DNA of 64,000 nt from Streptosporangium album (GTDB taxonomy: Bacteria; Actinomycetota; Actinomycetes; Streptosporangiales; Streptosporangiaceae), in NCBI RefSeq assembly GCF_014203795.1, contig NZ_JACHJU010000004.1, forward strand, positions 310,001-374,000, read 5' to 3'. The notes below the pieces were generated by a model. It was not told where the DNA came from. It saw nothing but the letters and a program-made list of their open reading frames with translations, and made no database searches. A program made the translations under genes and the position numbers. Of the stretch, positions 14,880 to 24,597 are shown piece after piece (the stretch's first letter is position 1; each line of letters begins with the position of its first letter).

Positions 14880-17627
14880 GTGGAGACCTGGGACTCACAC
14901 GTGATGCACGGTCGGCACGGGGAACAAGAAGCCGTCGCCCGGCTGCTCGCCGACGCGCGGAGCGGACGCAGCGGGGTGCTGGTCCTGCGCGGCGAAGCGG
15001 GGATAGGCAAGAGTTCACTGCTACGCCATGCCGCCGAGACCGCAGCCGCCCCCGAGCCCATGCGGGTGCTCGCGTGCGCCGGGGTGGAATCCGAGGTCGA
15101 GCACGCGTTCAGCGGGCTACTCGGGCTGCTGCGGCCGGTGCTCGATCACCTCGACGCGCTGCCCGGCGTCCAGGCCGAGGCGCTGCGCGGCGCGCTCGGC
15201 ATAGCCGACTCCCCTGCCTCGGACTTCCTGGTCTCGGCGGCGGTGCTCACCCTGCTCGCGGCGGTGGCGGCGGACCGCCCTCTGCTGGTCACGGTCGACG
15301 ACGTGCAGTGGCTGGACCGTGCCTCCGCCGCCGCCCTGCTGTTCGCCGCTCGCCGGCTGGCCGGCGAGCCCGTCGCGATGCTGCTCGCCGTGCGCGAACC
15401 CGAACCGCTGCCGGTCAATACGGCCGGGCTGACCGAACTGGTGCTGCACGGACTGCCCCCCGAGGACGCCGCGCAACTGCTCGACGCGTACGGCTGGACG
15501 CTGCCCACCCGTCAACGAGATGCCCTCGTCGCGGCGACCGGTGGCAACCCGCTGGCGCTGATCGAGTTGGCCCGGCTCGACGAGCCCGAGCGGGCCCTGC
15601 CCGACCTCGCCATGACCGGAACCCTGCCTGTGAGCGCCCGTGTCCGCGCGGCGTTCCTGCGCCAGGTCGAAGCCCTGTCCGCGGACGGCCGCGCGGCGCT
15701 GCTGGTGGCGGCCGCAGAGGAGAGCGGGAACGTCGGCACCGTCCTCGGAGCCGCCGCCCGGCTGGGCCTACCGGCCGACGCTCTGGACCCGGCCGAGCGG
15801 TCGGGACTGGTGCAGCTCACCGGGGTCGAGATCCGCTTCCGGCATCCGCTGGTCCGCTCCGCCGTCTACGCCGACGCCTCTTTCGACCGCCGCCGCGCCG
15901 CGCATCTGGCCATCGCCGCGTACCTGAGCGCCGCCGGAGAGGACGACCAGGCGACCTGGCATCTCGCCGTGGCCACGACCGCACCGGATGAGAAGATCGC
16001 CGCCGCGCTGGAGCGAGGCGCCGACGCCGCCCGACGGCGCGGTGGCGCGGCCGCGGCGATCTCCGTCCTGCAGCAGGCCGCGCGGCTCAGCGAGTCGCCC
16101 ATCGACCGCTGCCGCAGGACGGTGACCGCCGCTTTCGTGGCGCTGGACGCAGGCCGGCCCGGCCTGGCACGGACGCTCGTCGACCAGGTCATGGCCGAGC
16201 CCGTGCCCCCCGCGATACTGGCCCAGCTCAACGGGACCATCGAGCTGTACAGCGGGGACCCCGCGATCGCCTACTCACACCTGATGCGGTGCGCCGAGCT
16301 CATGGCATCCACCGAACCCGAGGAGGCAGCCTGGATCCTCACGCTTGCGGCGGGATCGGCGTTGCACGCCGGAGACATGGAGGCGACGATGCTGGCGACC
16401 AGGCGCATCACCGACCTGGACTGCTCCCCGGCGACGCTTCGCGCCGCCGAAGGCCTCCTCGAGGGCTACGAGGGTGTCATCACCGGGGCCGAACTGTGGG
16501 AACTGCCGGGCGCCATGGTCCAGGCCGGGGGCGGGGGCGGTGAGCGGGAGTGGATGTGGGCGACCGTGATCGGCTGGATGGGGCCCGACGACCACCAGGC
16601 CCTCCGGCTCGCCGAAGCCACCGGCCGCCGGGTCCGCGCCGCGGGCTCTCCCGCGCTCCTGACCGAGGTGCTGTTCTACCACGCCGACATCGAGTTCCGG
16701 CTCGGGCGCTGGACCGAGGGGGCCGCGCATGCCGAGGAGGGCTTGCGGTTGAGCTACGAGACCGGCCAGCGGGGATGGACAGCCAACTTCCTCGCCCAGT
16801 CGGCCCGGTTCGCCGCCGTGCGCGGCGAGGCCGCGGAATGCCGCAAGCTCGCCCGGCAGGCGCTGGAGATCGCGCTCCCGCTGCGCGAGCGTATCGCCGC
16901 GGCGACCGCGACCGGCGCCCTGGGGCTGCTGGCGCTGGGCGAAGACGCGTCAGGGGAGGCATTCACGGAGTTGATGCGCCTGGTCGACCGAGGTTCACCT
17001 CGGTCCAATGACTTCGTCGCCTTCGCGATGCTCCCGGACCTCGTTGAGGCCGCCGTGCGCGCTGGACATCCGGAACCGGCCCGGCGGGTCGTCGCGGCCA
17101 TGGAACCTCAGACCGGCGGCATCCGCGGGCCCGCCGCCCTGGCCCGGAAGCACCGCTACCGCGCGATCCTGGCAGACGACGCGCACGCCGAGTCGCACTA
17201 CCGGAGCGCGCTCGCGGGCGGCGGGCTCGACCAGCACCCCTTCGATCGGGCGCGGACCGAACTTCTCTACGGGGAATGGCTGCGCCGCAACCACCACAGG
17301 ATCGAGGCCCAGCCGATACTGAGGGCCGCAGGCGAGACGTTCGAGGCGCTAGGAGCGGCACCATGGGCACGGCGCGCGGTCGCCCAGTTCCGCGCGGCCG
17401 GCGGCGCCGTACCGCACCAGATCCGGGCGGTCGCCGTTCTGCTCAGCCCGCAGGAACTGGAGGTGTCCAGGCTCGCGTCCAAAGGGCTGAGTAACCGCGA
17501 GATCGGCGACCGGATGCACCTCAGCCCGCGAACGGTGGGCTCGCATCTGTACCGGGCGTTCCCCAAACTCGGGATTTCCGCACGCGCCGAACTCCGCGGC
17601 CTCGACTTTGAACTCGACCTCGGCTGA
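14880..17627 (+). CDS. Large ATP-binding LuxR family regulator (LAL)
   Basis: A 915-residue protein with the LAL layout. An AAA-like ATPase at residues about 10-330 contains Walker A GEAGIGKSS (38-46) and Walker B LLVTVDDVQWLD, and a long helical, tetratricopeptide-like middle follows. The C-terminal LuxR helix-turn-helix at about 850-905 reads LSPQELEVSRLASKGLSNRE. LAL proteins couple ATP and ligand binding to promoter activation. GTG 14880 follows GGGAGA; ATG 14904 is an alternative start and would fit the family start MHGR better. Divergent from the DUF2306 gene. Confidence 0.92.
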   Translation: METWDSHVMHGRHGEQEAVARLLADARSGRSGVLVLRGEAGIGKSSLLRHAAETAAAPEPMRVLACAGVESEVEHAFSGLLGLLRPVLDHLDALPGVQAEALRGALGIADSPASDFLVSAAVLTLLAAVAADRPLLVTVDDVQWLDRASAAALLFAARRLAGEPVAMLLAVREPEPLPVNTAGLTELVLHGLPPEDAAQLLDAYGWTLPTRQRDALVAATGGNPLALIELARLDEPERALPDLAMTGTLPVSARVRAAFLRQVEALSADGRAALLVAAAEESGNVGTVLGAAARLGLPADALDPAERSGLVQLTGVEIRFRHPLVRSAVYADASFDRRRAAHLAIAAYLSAAGEDDQATWHLAVATTAPDEKIAAALERGADAARRRGGAAAAISVLQQAARLSESPIDRCRRTVTAAFVALDAGRPGLARTLVDQVMAEPVPPAILAQLNGTIELYSGDPAIAYSHLMRCAELMASTEPEEAAWILTLAAGSALHAGDMEATMLATRRITDLDCSPATLRAAEGLLEGYEGVITGAELWELPGAMVQAGGGGGEREWMWATVIGWMGPDDHQALRLAEATGRRVRAAGSPALLTEVLFYHADIEFRLGRWTEGAAHAEEGLRLSYETGQRGWTANFLAQSARFAAVRGEAAECRKLARQALEIALPLRERIAAATATGALGLLALGEDASGEAFTELMRLVDRGSPRSNDFVAFAMLPDLVEAAVRAGHPEPARRVVAAMEPQTGGIRGPAALARKHRYRAILADDAHAESHYRSALAGGGLDQHPFDRARTELLYGEWLRRNHHRIEAQPILRAAGETFEALGAAPWARRAVAQFRAAGGAVPHQIRAVAVLLSPQELEVSRLASKGLSNREIGDRMHLSPRTVGSHLYRAFPKLGISARAELRGLDFELDLG

Positions 17628-17780
17628 CGAAAGCGCGACCGGCGCCATAGCCACCTTCATAAGTGGCAGTCTCCTGAACTGCGCAAACACCTCCAGCAGT
17701 TCAGTCGACCGCTGAATACGCTGATCTTCCAGTACGTCTATACCGAACCGCTGCCAGCATCACGGCCCTGTACTCGGCGG

Positions 17781-17930
17781 GTAGCCGGAGCGCATTATTG
17801 CGCCCCGGCCCCCTCAGAACCGTGCGGGCCACTCATCGCGGCACACGCCTCAAGGGCCGAAGTGACCCGGTAGCTCCCATTAGCCCCGGAGGGCGGTTCA
17901 GGATTGTTGTGCTGGTTTCCTGTGTCGGCG
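17781..17930 (-). mobile_element. Group II intron 3'-end remnant (domains IV/V/VI)
   Basis: On the minus strand, 17851-17817 has the sequence and 35-nt length of group II intron domain V: it opens GAGGCGTGTGCCGCG and closes GGCCCGCACGGTTC. Next come TGAGGGGGCC and a domain VI-like hairpin with arms GCGCA/TGCGC ending CTAC at about 17781. The upstream part (GCTAATGGGAGCTACCGG) also resembles the end of domain IV. The catalytic triad AGC appears as AGG, and no reverse transcriptase is encoded nearby, so it is a dead 3' fragment. The rest of 17628-18163 shows no gene. Confidence 0.65.
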
Positions 17931-18163
17931 GGCGAGGACCCCGCGATAGCAGGAGGAGTGCACGAGGCGGACTGTACGGGTTTACTGGACAGACCCTGCG
18001 GGCCCTGCACGCCGCGGTCGCGGCCCGGTGGAGCGTCATCGATCAACGCGGATCTGTTCTACGGCAAGGCCGGCACCATCGGCGCTGGGGCTGGCCGCCT
18101 AACACTCCGCCGCGGGAGATCGAAACCATGACAGACCTCCACCTGTGCCTCCAGTCGCCGAAT

Positions 18164-18358
18164 CTACTGTCTACGCAGCAACAGGTGACCTCGGCGGAAC
18201 CGCTCCCCCTCTCGGGGCTCACGCAGCATCCGGCCGACCTCGACGAACTCGGCCTCGTGTGCCAGCCCGGCAAGGTCGTCGATCGGCCACCGGTAAGCCG
18301 GCGCCACCGCGTGGTCGAACGCCGCCACCGGCCCGCCCTCGGACTCGAAGAAGGCGAG
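18164..18358 (-). pseudogene. SAM-dependent methyltransferase C-terminal fragment
   Basis: About 65 codons read FFESEGGPVAAFDHAVAPAY, RWPIDDLAGLAHEA, then REPREGERFRRGHLLLRRQ and a stop. The ending is that of actinobacterial class I methyltransferases (LREPxEGERFxRGHLL). The SAM-binding part is missing; the frame runs at its 5' end into an unrelated MFS transporter fragment, so two partial genes were joined by deletion. Confidence 0.6.
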
Positions 18359-18360
18359 TA

Positions 18361-18504
18361 GAAGGTGATCAGCAGTCCGACCCGTGACCGCGCGACGCCC
18401 ATGTCTTCACTGATCGAGGGCAGCAGGCCGACCGGCAGCATCTCGGTCGTGACGACGACGAACGTACTGATCGCGAGCACGGCCAGGCCGACGCGCCGCC
18501 GCAC
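18361..18504 (-). pseudogene. MFS transporter N-terminal fragment
   Basis: From GTG 18504 the minus strand encodes VRRRVGLAVLAISTFVVVTT, then EMLPVGLLPSISEDMGVARS and RVGLLITFY. This is transmembrane helix 1, the first loop and the start of helix 2 of a Cmx/AraJ-type MFS exporter. It breaks off at about 18360, where the methyltransferase tail starts. Only about 48 residues of an expected 390 remain. A complete relative of this family is encoded at 19071-20249. Confidence 0.65.
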
Positions 18505-18522
18505 GGAAAGCGGGAGCTGGGA

Positions 18523-18800
18523 GTTGAGCTGGTGGACCGCTCGCCCAGACACGTCAGGCTGACCACGATGGGCGAACGGTTCCTGCCGGAGGCGCGGGCC
18601 GTGCTGGAGGCCGAGGAGCGGGCCAGAGCGGCGGTCGCCGGCGCCCGGGAGGTGGCCGGGCATCCCGGTCTGACCGCCCTGCCGGTGTGGCGGGATCCAC
18701 TGGTCGCCGTGCTTCCCGCCCACCATCCGCTCGCCGGCGCGCCCGAGGTGTTACTCGCCGACCTGGCCGGGATGCCGTTCCGCGAATCACGGCTGGCGAT
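18523..18800 (+). pseudogene. LysR-family regulator internal remnant
   Basis: The frame ELVDRSPRHVRLTTMGERFL then PEARAVLEAEERARAAVAG is the end of a LysR DNA-binding domain and its linker helix. After a deletion of about 60 residues it continues PVWRDPLVAVLPAHHPLAGA, a piece of the effector domain. The recognition helix and the C-terminal third are absent. It lies head to head with the MFS fragment, the usual exporter/LysR arrangement, so both probably come from one lost locus. Confidence 0.6.
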
Positions 18801-18856
18801 GGTCACCTCGCTCGTGGTCCGCCGCGTATCCCCGCCTCCCGGCCTGGAACGGCTCC

Positions 18857-18995
18857 TGAGCGCGAGCCGGTCAGGAAAATCACCGACGCGTTCGTGGACG
18901 CCTACCAGGTCCCCGCCGAAACCGTTCAGGTCTGGATCCACGAGGTGCCCACCGACAGCTGGGGCGCGGCGGGAACGCTCACCGCGGACAGGTAA
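18857..18995 (+). pseudogene. Tautomerase (4-oxalocrotonate tautomerase-like) C-terminal fragment
   Basis: The last 44 codons read EREPVRKITDAFVDAYQVPA then VQVWIHEVPTDSWGAAG, which matches the second half of small tautomerases of the 4-OT superfamily. The catalytic N-terminal Pro and first strand are lost. A strong hairpin follows at 19020. Confidence 0.6.
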
Positions 18996-19019
18996 CCGAC
19001 GGGCGAAGAGGCCGTGTCC

Positions 19020-19061
19020 GGCTCTCTGCCCGGCTCCCCATACGGGGAGCCGGGCAGAGCC
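19020..19061. terminator. Strong bidirectional hairpin terminator
   Basis: A perfect 13-bp stem (TGCCCGGCTCCCC at 19027-19039 pairing with 19044-19056) has loop ATAC and is extended outward by GGCTC/GAGCC with a two-base bulge. It lies between the tautomerase remnant on the plus strand and the convergent Cmx-like gene ending at 19071, as expected for a shared terminator. No long U-tract, which is common in high-GC actinomycetes. Confidence 0.75.
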
Positions 19062-19070
19062 GAGTCGGCG

Positions 19071-20249
19071 CTACGCCGCCGGGATCTCCTCGCGACCACG
19101 TGCTGAGGCACGCCGTACCACTGGCACCACACCGGCTGCGGCGAGTGCAAGGACCATCAGCAGCGCGCTCACCCACACCGGCGAGCGGAAGCCGAACCCC
19201 GCGCCGATCGCGAGCCCGCCGAACCACGGACCGATCGTGGCGCCCACGTTGAAGGCTGCCGTGGCGGACCCACCGGCCAGGGTCGGCGCGTCGGCCGCCA
19301 GGTGGAGCACTCGCGAGATCAATGCCGGCCCGGTGCCGAACGAGAGCATCCCCTGGATGAAGACGAGCATGATCGCTGCCACCGGGTTCCCCGCGGTCAG
19401 CGCGAGCACGGTCCAGCCGACGGCGAGCGACGCCATGCCGGCCATCATGAGCGTGACCGGCCGCGCATCGATGAGCCGGCCCCCGACGGTGACACCGGCG
19501 AACGAGCCCAACCCGAAGAGTGCGAGCACGGCGGGCACCCATCCAGGGCCGAAACCGGTGACGTTCGTGACCAGCAGCGCAAGGTAGGTGAACGTGCAGA
19601 ACGTCGCGCCCTGCACGAGTGTGCTCATCAGCAGGGTCAACAGGAGCTCACGACTGGTCAGGACGCGCAGTTCCCCGCGGGCGCTCGTGCCGGTGGACCG
19701 GGGCCGTCCTTCCGGAATCGTCCTTGCGATCGCGATGATGGCCGGTACCGAGACGGCGGCCACCGCCCAGAACGCCGATCGCCATCCCCACTGCTCTCCC
19801 AGCAGTGCGCCGGCGGGGACCCCCGCCACGCAGGCGATGGTGACACCCCCGACCACAACGGAGGTGGCGCGCGCCCTGGCATTGGGATCGACCATGCCGA
19901 CCGCGGCCGCCAGGGCAACGGCCCAGAACCCGGCGTTTGCCAGCGCCCCGACGACGCGCGTCGCGAGCAGCACTCCGTAGCTGGGGGTAAGGGCGCCGAT
20001 GACGTGGACGGCGGCGAAGACGCAGAGGAAGATGACCAGCGCGCGGCGCTGTGGCCATCGTCGGCTGAGAAGCGCCATCAACGGCGCACCGATCACCATT
20101 CCGATCGCGAACGCCGAGGTCAGCAGCCCGGCGGCCGCGATGGATACGTGGAGGTCGCCGGCGATGCCCGGTATCAGACCGGACAGCATGAACTCCGACG
20201 TGCCCTGGGCGAACACCGCAAGCCCGAGCATGTAGACGGCGAATGGCAT
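19071..20249 (-). CDS. MFS exporter, Cmx/CmrA-like (chloramphenicol-type efflux family)
   Basis: A 392-residue twelve-helix MFS protein beginning MPFAVYMLGLAVFAQGTSEF, the signature start of the Cmx/CmrA and AraJ-like drug exporters, with motif A region SRRWPQRRALV between helices 2 and 3. Length matches the family (about 390-400). Known relatives export chloramphenicol-type drugs by proton antiport; the actual substrate here is not shown. Monocistronic, ending against the terminator at 19020-19061. Confidence 0.82.
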   Translation of the reverse strand: MPFAVYMLGLAVFAQGTSEFMLSGLIPGIAGDLHVSIAAAGLLTSAFAIGMVIGAPLMALLSRRWPQRRALVIFLCVFAAVHVIGALTPSYGVLLATRVVGALANAGFWAVALAAAVGMVDPNARARATSVVVGGVTIACVAGVPAGALLGEQWGWRSAFWAVAAVSVPAIIAIARTIPEGRPRSTGTSARGELRVLTSRELLLTLLMSTLVQGATFCTFTYLALLVTNVTGFGPGWVPAVLALFGLGSFAGVTVGGRLIDARPVTLMMAGMASLAVGWTVLALTAGNPVAAIMLVFIQGMLSFGTGPALISRVLHLAADAPTLAGGSATAAFNVGATIGPWFGGLAIGAGFGFRSPVWVSALLMVLALAAAGVVPVVRRASARGREEIPAA

Positions 20250-20879
20250 GAAAAGCTCCAGAGACGGCTAGTAGATCAACGGGGTGGGGTGGGCCGCGCC
20301 CGCTCATCACGACGGGTGGCAGCGCAGATGACCGTCCGGTCTCTTCACGGACACGACTCGACGACCGCGCTTCGCTCACGAAGGAGATCCGTCGACGCCG
20401 GGGAATCGGCGCACGACCGCCTTGGGGGCAGCCCACAGTACGGTGATCCGGCGACGGCAGCCGTGCGGAGGCAGGCCGGCGACCTCTTCGGCCGCGTGGC
20501 TTCAACTCGACAGCGGGTCAGCCACCGGTCGACCGGTGGCTAGCGTCTGTTCGCCTCGGGGCTGGACATGATCGCGACACTAACAGCTCGGATCACGCCG
20601 CCTCCACCTGTTTACCGGGTCCCGGGAATGGACCCCGCCGATCAGGGCAGACAGCACAGGAACGGGCAGAGGAGGGCGAATCCCGTCGAGGTCGAGGTTG
20701 CCGAGGGCTGCTTGAGCCACACGGCTCTATCCACCTTCGTTTGAGGCTTTCGAAGTGTTCACAGCACCTGAGCCGTTAGCCCGTGAGGAAAGTCTCAACT
20801 CAGAACTTCAATGAAGCAATAGAAGCTCAGGGGGTTCGCGAGGAAGTGTCCAGAGCCCACCTACTCCGCAGGAGAGTCA
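20250..20879. other. 630-bp region without a recognisable gene
   Basis: Upstream of the Cmx-like gene. Frames on both strands up to 20540 look like compositional shadows, with no motif. From about 20700 the DNA becomes visibly less GC-rich and contains a short inverted repeat (CTTCG ... CGAAG, about 20740-20757). It probably contains the promoter of the exporter and of the hydrolase remnant at 20880; I see no structural RNA. Confidence 0.5.
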
Positions 20880-21040
20880 ATGCAGCATGACGTTGTGCCG
20901 TCGATACGGGAGATCGGCATGACGGTGACCGCGGACGACGGGCTGGTCATGGCCGACACTCTGGCCCTGCCCGCAGGTAACGGGCCGCACCCGGCCGTGG
21001 TGCTGCTCTGTCCGGGCAATCTCGACCGGGAGGGTTCACA
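20880..21040 (+). pseudogene. Alpha/beta hydrolase N-terminal fragment
   Basis: ATG 20880 follows GGAGAGTCA. The product starts MQHDVVPSIREIGMTVTADD and continues MADTLALPAGNGPHPAVVLL then CPGNLDREG. This is the first strand, substrate-facing loop and oxyanion strand of a dienelactone-hydrolase-like alpha/beta fold. The similarity ends near 21040 before the nucleophile elbow, and the frame stops at 21104, so it is truncated. Confidence 0.6.
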
Positions 21041-21154
21041 CTCATGCGTGCCGACACCCGGTCGCAGAGGAGCGCCACGGCCTTCCGGGCACACCACTCG
21101 TTGAGCGATGCACTTGACCCTGCCACTGTGTGAGGCCCTGCACTGGAAGGCACC

Positions 21155-21763
21155 ATGTTCACCATCGGAGACTTCGCCAAGCACGGCCGCGTGTCGGTCC
21201 GCATGCTGCGTCACTACGACGCCATCGGGCTGCTGCGTCCCGCCCACGTCGATCCGGCCAGCGGCTACCGCCTCTACGAGGCCGGGCAGCTCGCCCGGCT
21301 CAACCGCGTCATCGCGCTCAAGGACCTCGGCTTCACCCTTCAGCAGGTCCAGTCGATCCTCAACGAGCACGTGAGCGTCGAGGAACTACGCGGCATGCTG
21401 CGGCTGAGGCAGGCGGAATTGGAGGCGGCCATGACCGATGCGGCGGCCCGGCTGACCCAGGTCGAGGCGAGGCTCCGGACGATCGAGAGCGAGGGGCGTA
21501 TGCCCACCGACGACATCGCCGTCAAGAGCCTTCCACCCGTCCGGCTGGCCGAGCTGACCGGCACAGCCATGAGCTTCGATCCACAGGACGTCGGACCGGT
21601 CATCGGGCCCCTCTACGACGAACTGTGTCGCCGCCTGAGCGATGCCGGGGTGGTCCCGACCGGCCCCGGCATCGCCTACTACGAAGACGCCCCGCACGGA
21701 GGTGGGGCGATCACCGTCCACGACCCTCGGAAGCCTGCAACACTCTCTCGTCTCCGGAGATGA
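21155..21763 (+). pseudogene. MerR regulator with truncated GyrI-like effector domain
   Basis: The DNA-binding half looks intact: MFTIGDFAKHGRVSVRMLRH, YDAIGLLRPAHVDPASGYRL, then a dimerisation coiled coil (residues about 75-115). A GyrI-like ligand domain follows (about 125-190) but breaks after AITVHDP, at about codon 191, where the frame turns into RKPATLSRLRR and stops; the usual C-terminal 60-70 residues are missing. The following 190 nt encode an unrelated-looking peptide (ALELGLRQLAPTYEHLREEL) in another frame. DNA binding may survive but ligand response probably does not. Confidence 0.65.
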
Positions 21764-21941
21764 TCAAGCCCTGGAACTGGGGCTGCGACAACTGGCCCCC
21801 ACCTATGAGCACCTGCGGGAGGAACTCGCCACGGTCATGGAGGACACGCCCAGATCGGGACGGGCGCATGCTTTCGGATCCATCGAACCACCACCCGGCC
21901 GGCTGGCCCGAACAGCCACAACAGGCTGACCTGGCAGAGCA

Positions 21942-22856
21942 CTACCAGCCGACGCCATCATGATCGGACAGAACTTCATCGATCACGCGGCGGTTGGCGG
22001 CGGCTTGCCTCTCGTCCGTGTCGATCTCCTTTGCCAGGACGATCAGCGCCTTCCACAGTGCCCAGCCCCGGGCCCGCGCCCACGTGGCGGAGTCCTGGCT
22101 GACAGCGCTGCGGAAGGCCTCCCGGCTATCGCCCGAGAACATCGTCCACGCGATCACCAGATCGCACGCGGGATCGCCGACACCCGATGTTCCGAAGTCG
22201 ATGACGGCAGCCAGCCCTCCCTCCCTGACCAACAGGTTGCCGCTCGCGAAGTCACCGTGGAACCACACCGGCGCCCCGGCCCAGGTCGCATCGAGGGCGG
22301 TGTCCCACACAGCCGATGCCCGGTCGGTGTCGATGCGGCCGTCCAGCACGGCGAGGGAGCGACGGGTCTCGTCGTCGTAGTGTGCCGGAGAGGCACCCCG
22401 GTAGAAGCTGTGCGCACCCGCCTGTGGCCCATCCGTCGCGTCGGCGCGCTGCAGGGCGAGGATGAAATCGGCCACCGAGGCCGCGAACGCGGGCAGGTCG
22501 TCGATGCGGTCAGGGCTGGCGGTCTCGCCCTCCAACCACCTGCGGATCGACCAGTTGAACGGATATCCCGCGCCCGGAGCCCCCTTCGCCAGCGGCATGG
22601 GAACAGCAACCGGCAACGACGGCGCGAGGATCGGCAGCCATCGATGTTCCTTGTCCACCGCCGGTGCGTAGCCGGCGGCGGTCGGAAGACGCACCGTCAT
22701 CTTCTCTCCGAGGCGGTAGGTGCGGTTGTCCCAGCCATCGACCTCGACCGGTGTCACGGACAGGCCGACCCATTCCGGGAACTGGTCCGCGATCAGTCGC
22801 TTCACCAGCGACGCATCGATTCCGGCACGTCCGTCGATGTGCGAACTCTCCATCAT
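21942..22856 (-). CDS. Aminoglycoside phosphotransferase family protein
   Basis: A 304-residue kinase-like protein. The N-lobe contains DGWDNRTYRLGEKMTVRLPT with the Lys/Arg-rich strand. The catalytic loop is VWFHGDFASGNLL (HxD-x4-N), and the metal motif is DFGTSGVGDPACDL. These are the APH/choline-kinase catalytic residues and appear intact. Substrate is unknown: many actinobacterial members of this subgroup phosphorylate antibiotics or small alcohols, but none has to be a resistance enzyme. ATG 22856 is chosen, with ATG 22853 equivalent. Confidence 0.85.
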   Translation of the reverse strand: MMESSHIDGRAGIDASLVKRLIADQFPEWVGLSVTPVEVDGWDNRTYRLGEKMTVRLPTAAGYAPAVDKEHRWLPILAPSLPVAVPMPLAKGAPGAGYPFNWSIRRWLEGETASPDRIDDLPAFAASVADFILALQRADATDGPQAGAHSFYRGASPAHYDDETRRSLAVLDGRIDTDRASAVWDTALDATWAGAPVWFHGDFASGNLLVREGGLAAVIDFGTSGVGDPACDLVIAWTMFSGDSREAFRSAVSQDSATWARARGWALWKALIVLAKEIDTDERQAAANRRVIDEVLSDHDGVGW

Positions 22857-23069
22857 CCCGAGAGTGTGGCGGCCGTTCCTGCCGTCGCGCAAAGGGTTTT
22901 GCGGAGGCTGGACCGTGCGTGGCGACCCACGTCCTGGGTCAGGTCACGGCCGAGACCACGCTGCGTGGCTCGCCACGACCGACAGGATGCGCAGCCGTAC
23001 CGGAATCGTCCAGAGCCTTGAACGCCCGCGCCACCCCGGGGGCCTGCTCTGCGTCCAGGGGCGCCCTGC

Positions 23070-24464
23070 TCACGTGTCGGCCACCACACGTTCAGGGTGC
23101 CGACGGCGTGCCGGGGTGAAGAGGGCGGCGACCGCGATGAGCAGGCAACCGGTACCGGCGATCACGCAGACCGTGGTGGCTCCGAAGCGGGCCGCGACCC
23201 ACGACAGACCGGCGGCTCCCACCGGCCCCATGGAGAAGTGGATGGTCCAGAATGCCGAGGTGACGCGGCCGAGCAGGTGGTCGGGGGTGACCTGCTGGCG
23301 CAGCGACATCGAGCAGATCCCGGCCACGCTGACGCAGCCGAGGTAGACGCCCATCAGCGCGGCCACGCCCCAGGAGGTGCCGACGGAGCCGATCCCGGCT
23401 ATGGCCAGCCCGCACACCGACTGCGCGCCGATCCAGCAGGGCCCGAACCCCAGCCGTTGACGCAGGCGCGCGACCAGCAGGGCGCCTGCGACCGTGCCGA
23501 CGGCGGCGGCTCCGAGTACGGTGCCGACGGTGGAATCGGACTGGCCAAGGTCGTGTTTGAGGCGATAGATCACGATATCTGTGAGGCCGAGTGTCAGGAA
23601 GATGAAGAAGGACAGCAGGATCGTCAGGGTGCGCAGGACCGGGTTCGCCCACAGGAAGCGCACACCGGCGAGCAGCTCCTGCCAGGCCCGTTTCTCCCGC
23701 GCCACCGTACCGCCCACGTCCGGCATCGGGGTATCCGGCTCCGCAGCCCGCGTCCCGGCGCCGGTCGGCGCCGGCGCCTGGCGTCTGTCGATCCGGATGA
23801 GGTAAACGGCGACGGCGGACACCGCGAAGCTGGCGGCGTTGATGGCGATCGCGGTGGTCAGGCCGAAGTGCCCGGCCATGACACCGGCGAGCACGGGGCC
23901 CAGGATCCCCGCCGCGGCTGAGGTGGCGTAGAGCCGACCGTTGGCCTCGGTGATCTGTTCCTCCCCGACGAGGTTGCGCACCGCGGCCACATAGGTCACC
24001 TGGAAGACCATGCCGACGGCCTCGGCGGCCGGCAACACGACGTACAAGACCCCGACCTGCGGGCCCATCGCCCATGCCAGGGGAATGACCGCGTACAGCA
24101 CCAGCCGGGCGAGGTCGCAGCAGATCAGCAGTGACCGCCGGTCGAACCGGTCCACCAGAATCCCGGCGAAGATCCCGGCGCCGACCGACGCCGCCCCCGA
24201 GATGCCTGTCAGCAGGCCCATCTGGGCCACGGACCCGGTCGCCTGCAGCACCAGCAGCGGGACCGCGATGTAGGCGAAGGAGTCTCCGGCGACCGAGAGG
24301 GTCTGCGCGGCCCAGAAGACGCCGAAGTCGCGATCGCGCCACAGCGACCGGACCCGCGTGTCCTGCGGCGCCGTGCCCGCAGCACGTGATCTAGGGAACA
24401 CGGGACGACCTGGGCGGCACGAGGGAAAGAGCGCCACCGTGGTGATCGTGCGCCCGCACGGCAC
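23070..24464 (-). CDS. MFS transporter, DHA3-type
   Basis: A twelve-helix MFS protein: after an uncertain N-terminal stretch, the conserved start is SLWRDRDFGVFWAAQTLSVA, and motif A-like DRFDRRSLLI lies between helices 2 and 3. A charged central loop of about 40 residues separates the halves. This is the EntS/MefA-like drug or siderophore exporter layout. The N-terminus is ambiguous: GTG 24464, 24437 or 24401 are all possible and none has a clear ribosome site. Substrate unknown; likely single-gene unit. Confidence 0.85.
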   Translation of the reverse strand: MPCGRTITTVALFPSCRPGRPVFPRSRAAGTAPQDTRVRSLWRDRDFGVFWAAQTLSVAGDSFAYIAVPLLVLQATGSVAQMGLLTGISGAASVGAGIFAGILVDRFDRRSLLICCDLARLVLYAVIPLAWAMGPQVGVLYVVLPAAEAVGMVFQVTYVAAVRNLVGEEQITEANGRLYATSAAAGILGPVLAGVMAGHFGLTTAIAINAASFAVSAVAVYLIRIDRRQAPAPTGAGTRAAEPDTPMPDVGGTVAREKRAWQELLAGVRFLWANPVLRTLTILLSFFIFLTLGLTDIVIYRLKHDLGQSDSTVGTVLGAAAVGTVAGALLVARLRQRLGFGPCWIGAQSVCGLAIAGIGSVGTSWGVAALMGVYLGCVSVAGICSMSLRQQVTPDHLLGRVTSAFWTIHFSMGPVGAAGLSWVAARFGATTVCVIAGTGCLLIAVAALFTPARRRHPERVVADT

Positions 24465-24597
24465 CGCCGGGACTCAAGAGTGGTCCAGAGCCGGCCTGAC
24501 CAGCCGCCAGTCCGCCTTGGTACGGCCGGCACCGGGCAGCAGAAGGACATTGCGCATTCCAGAACTCTGGCTGACCGCGGTCAGGCGCGACAACCCA

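Noticed and set aside
14880-17627. Biosynthetic gene cluster around the LAL regulator
   Set aside because: No synthase, tailoring or peptide-precursor genes are found on either side; the neighbours are a membrane protein and broken genes.
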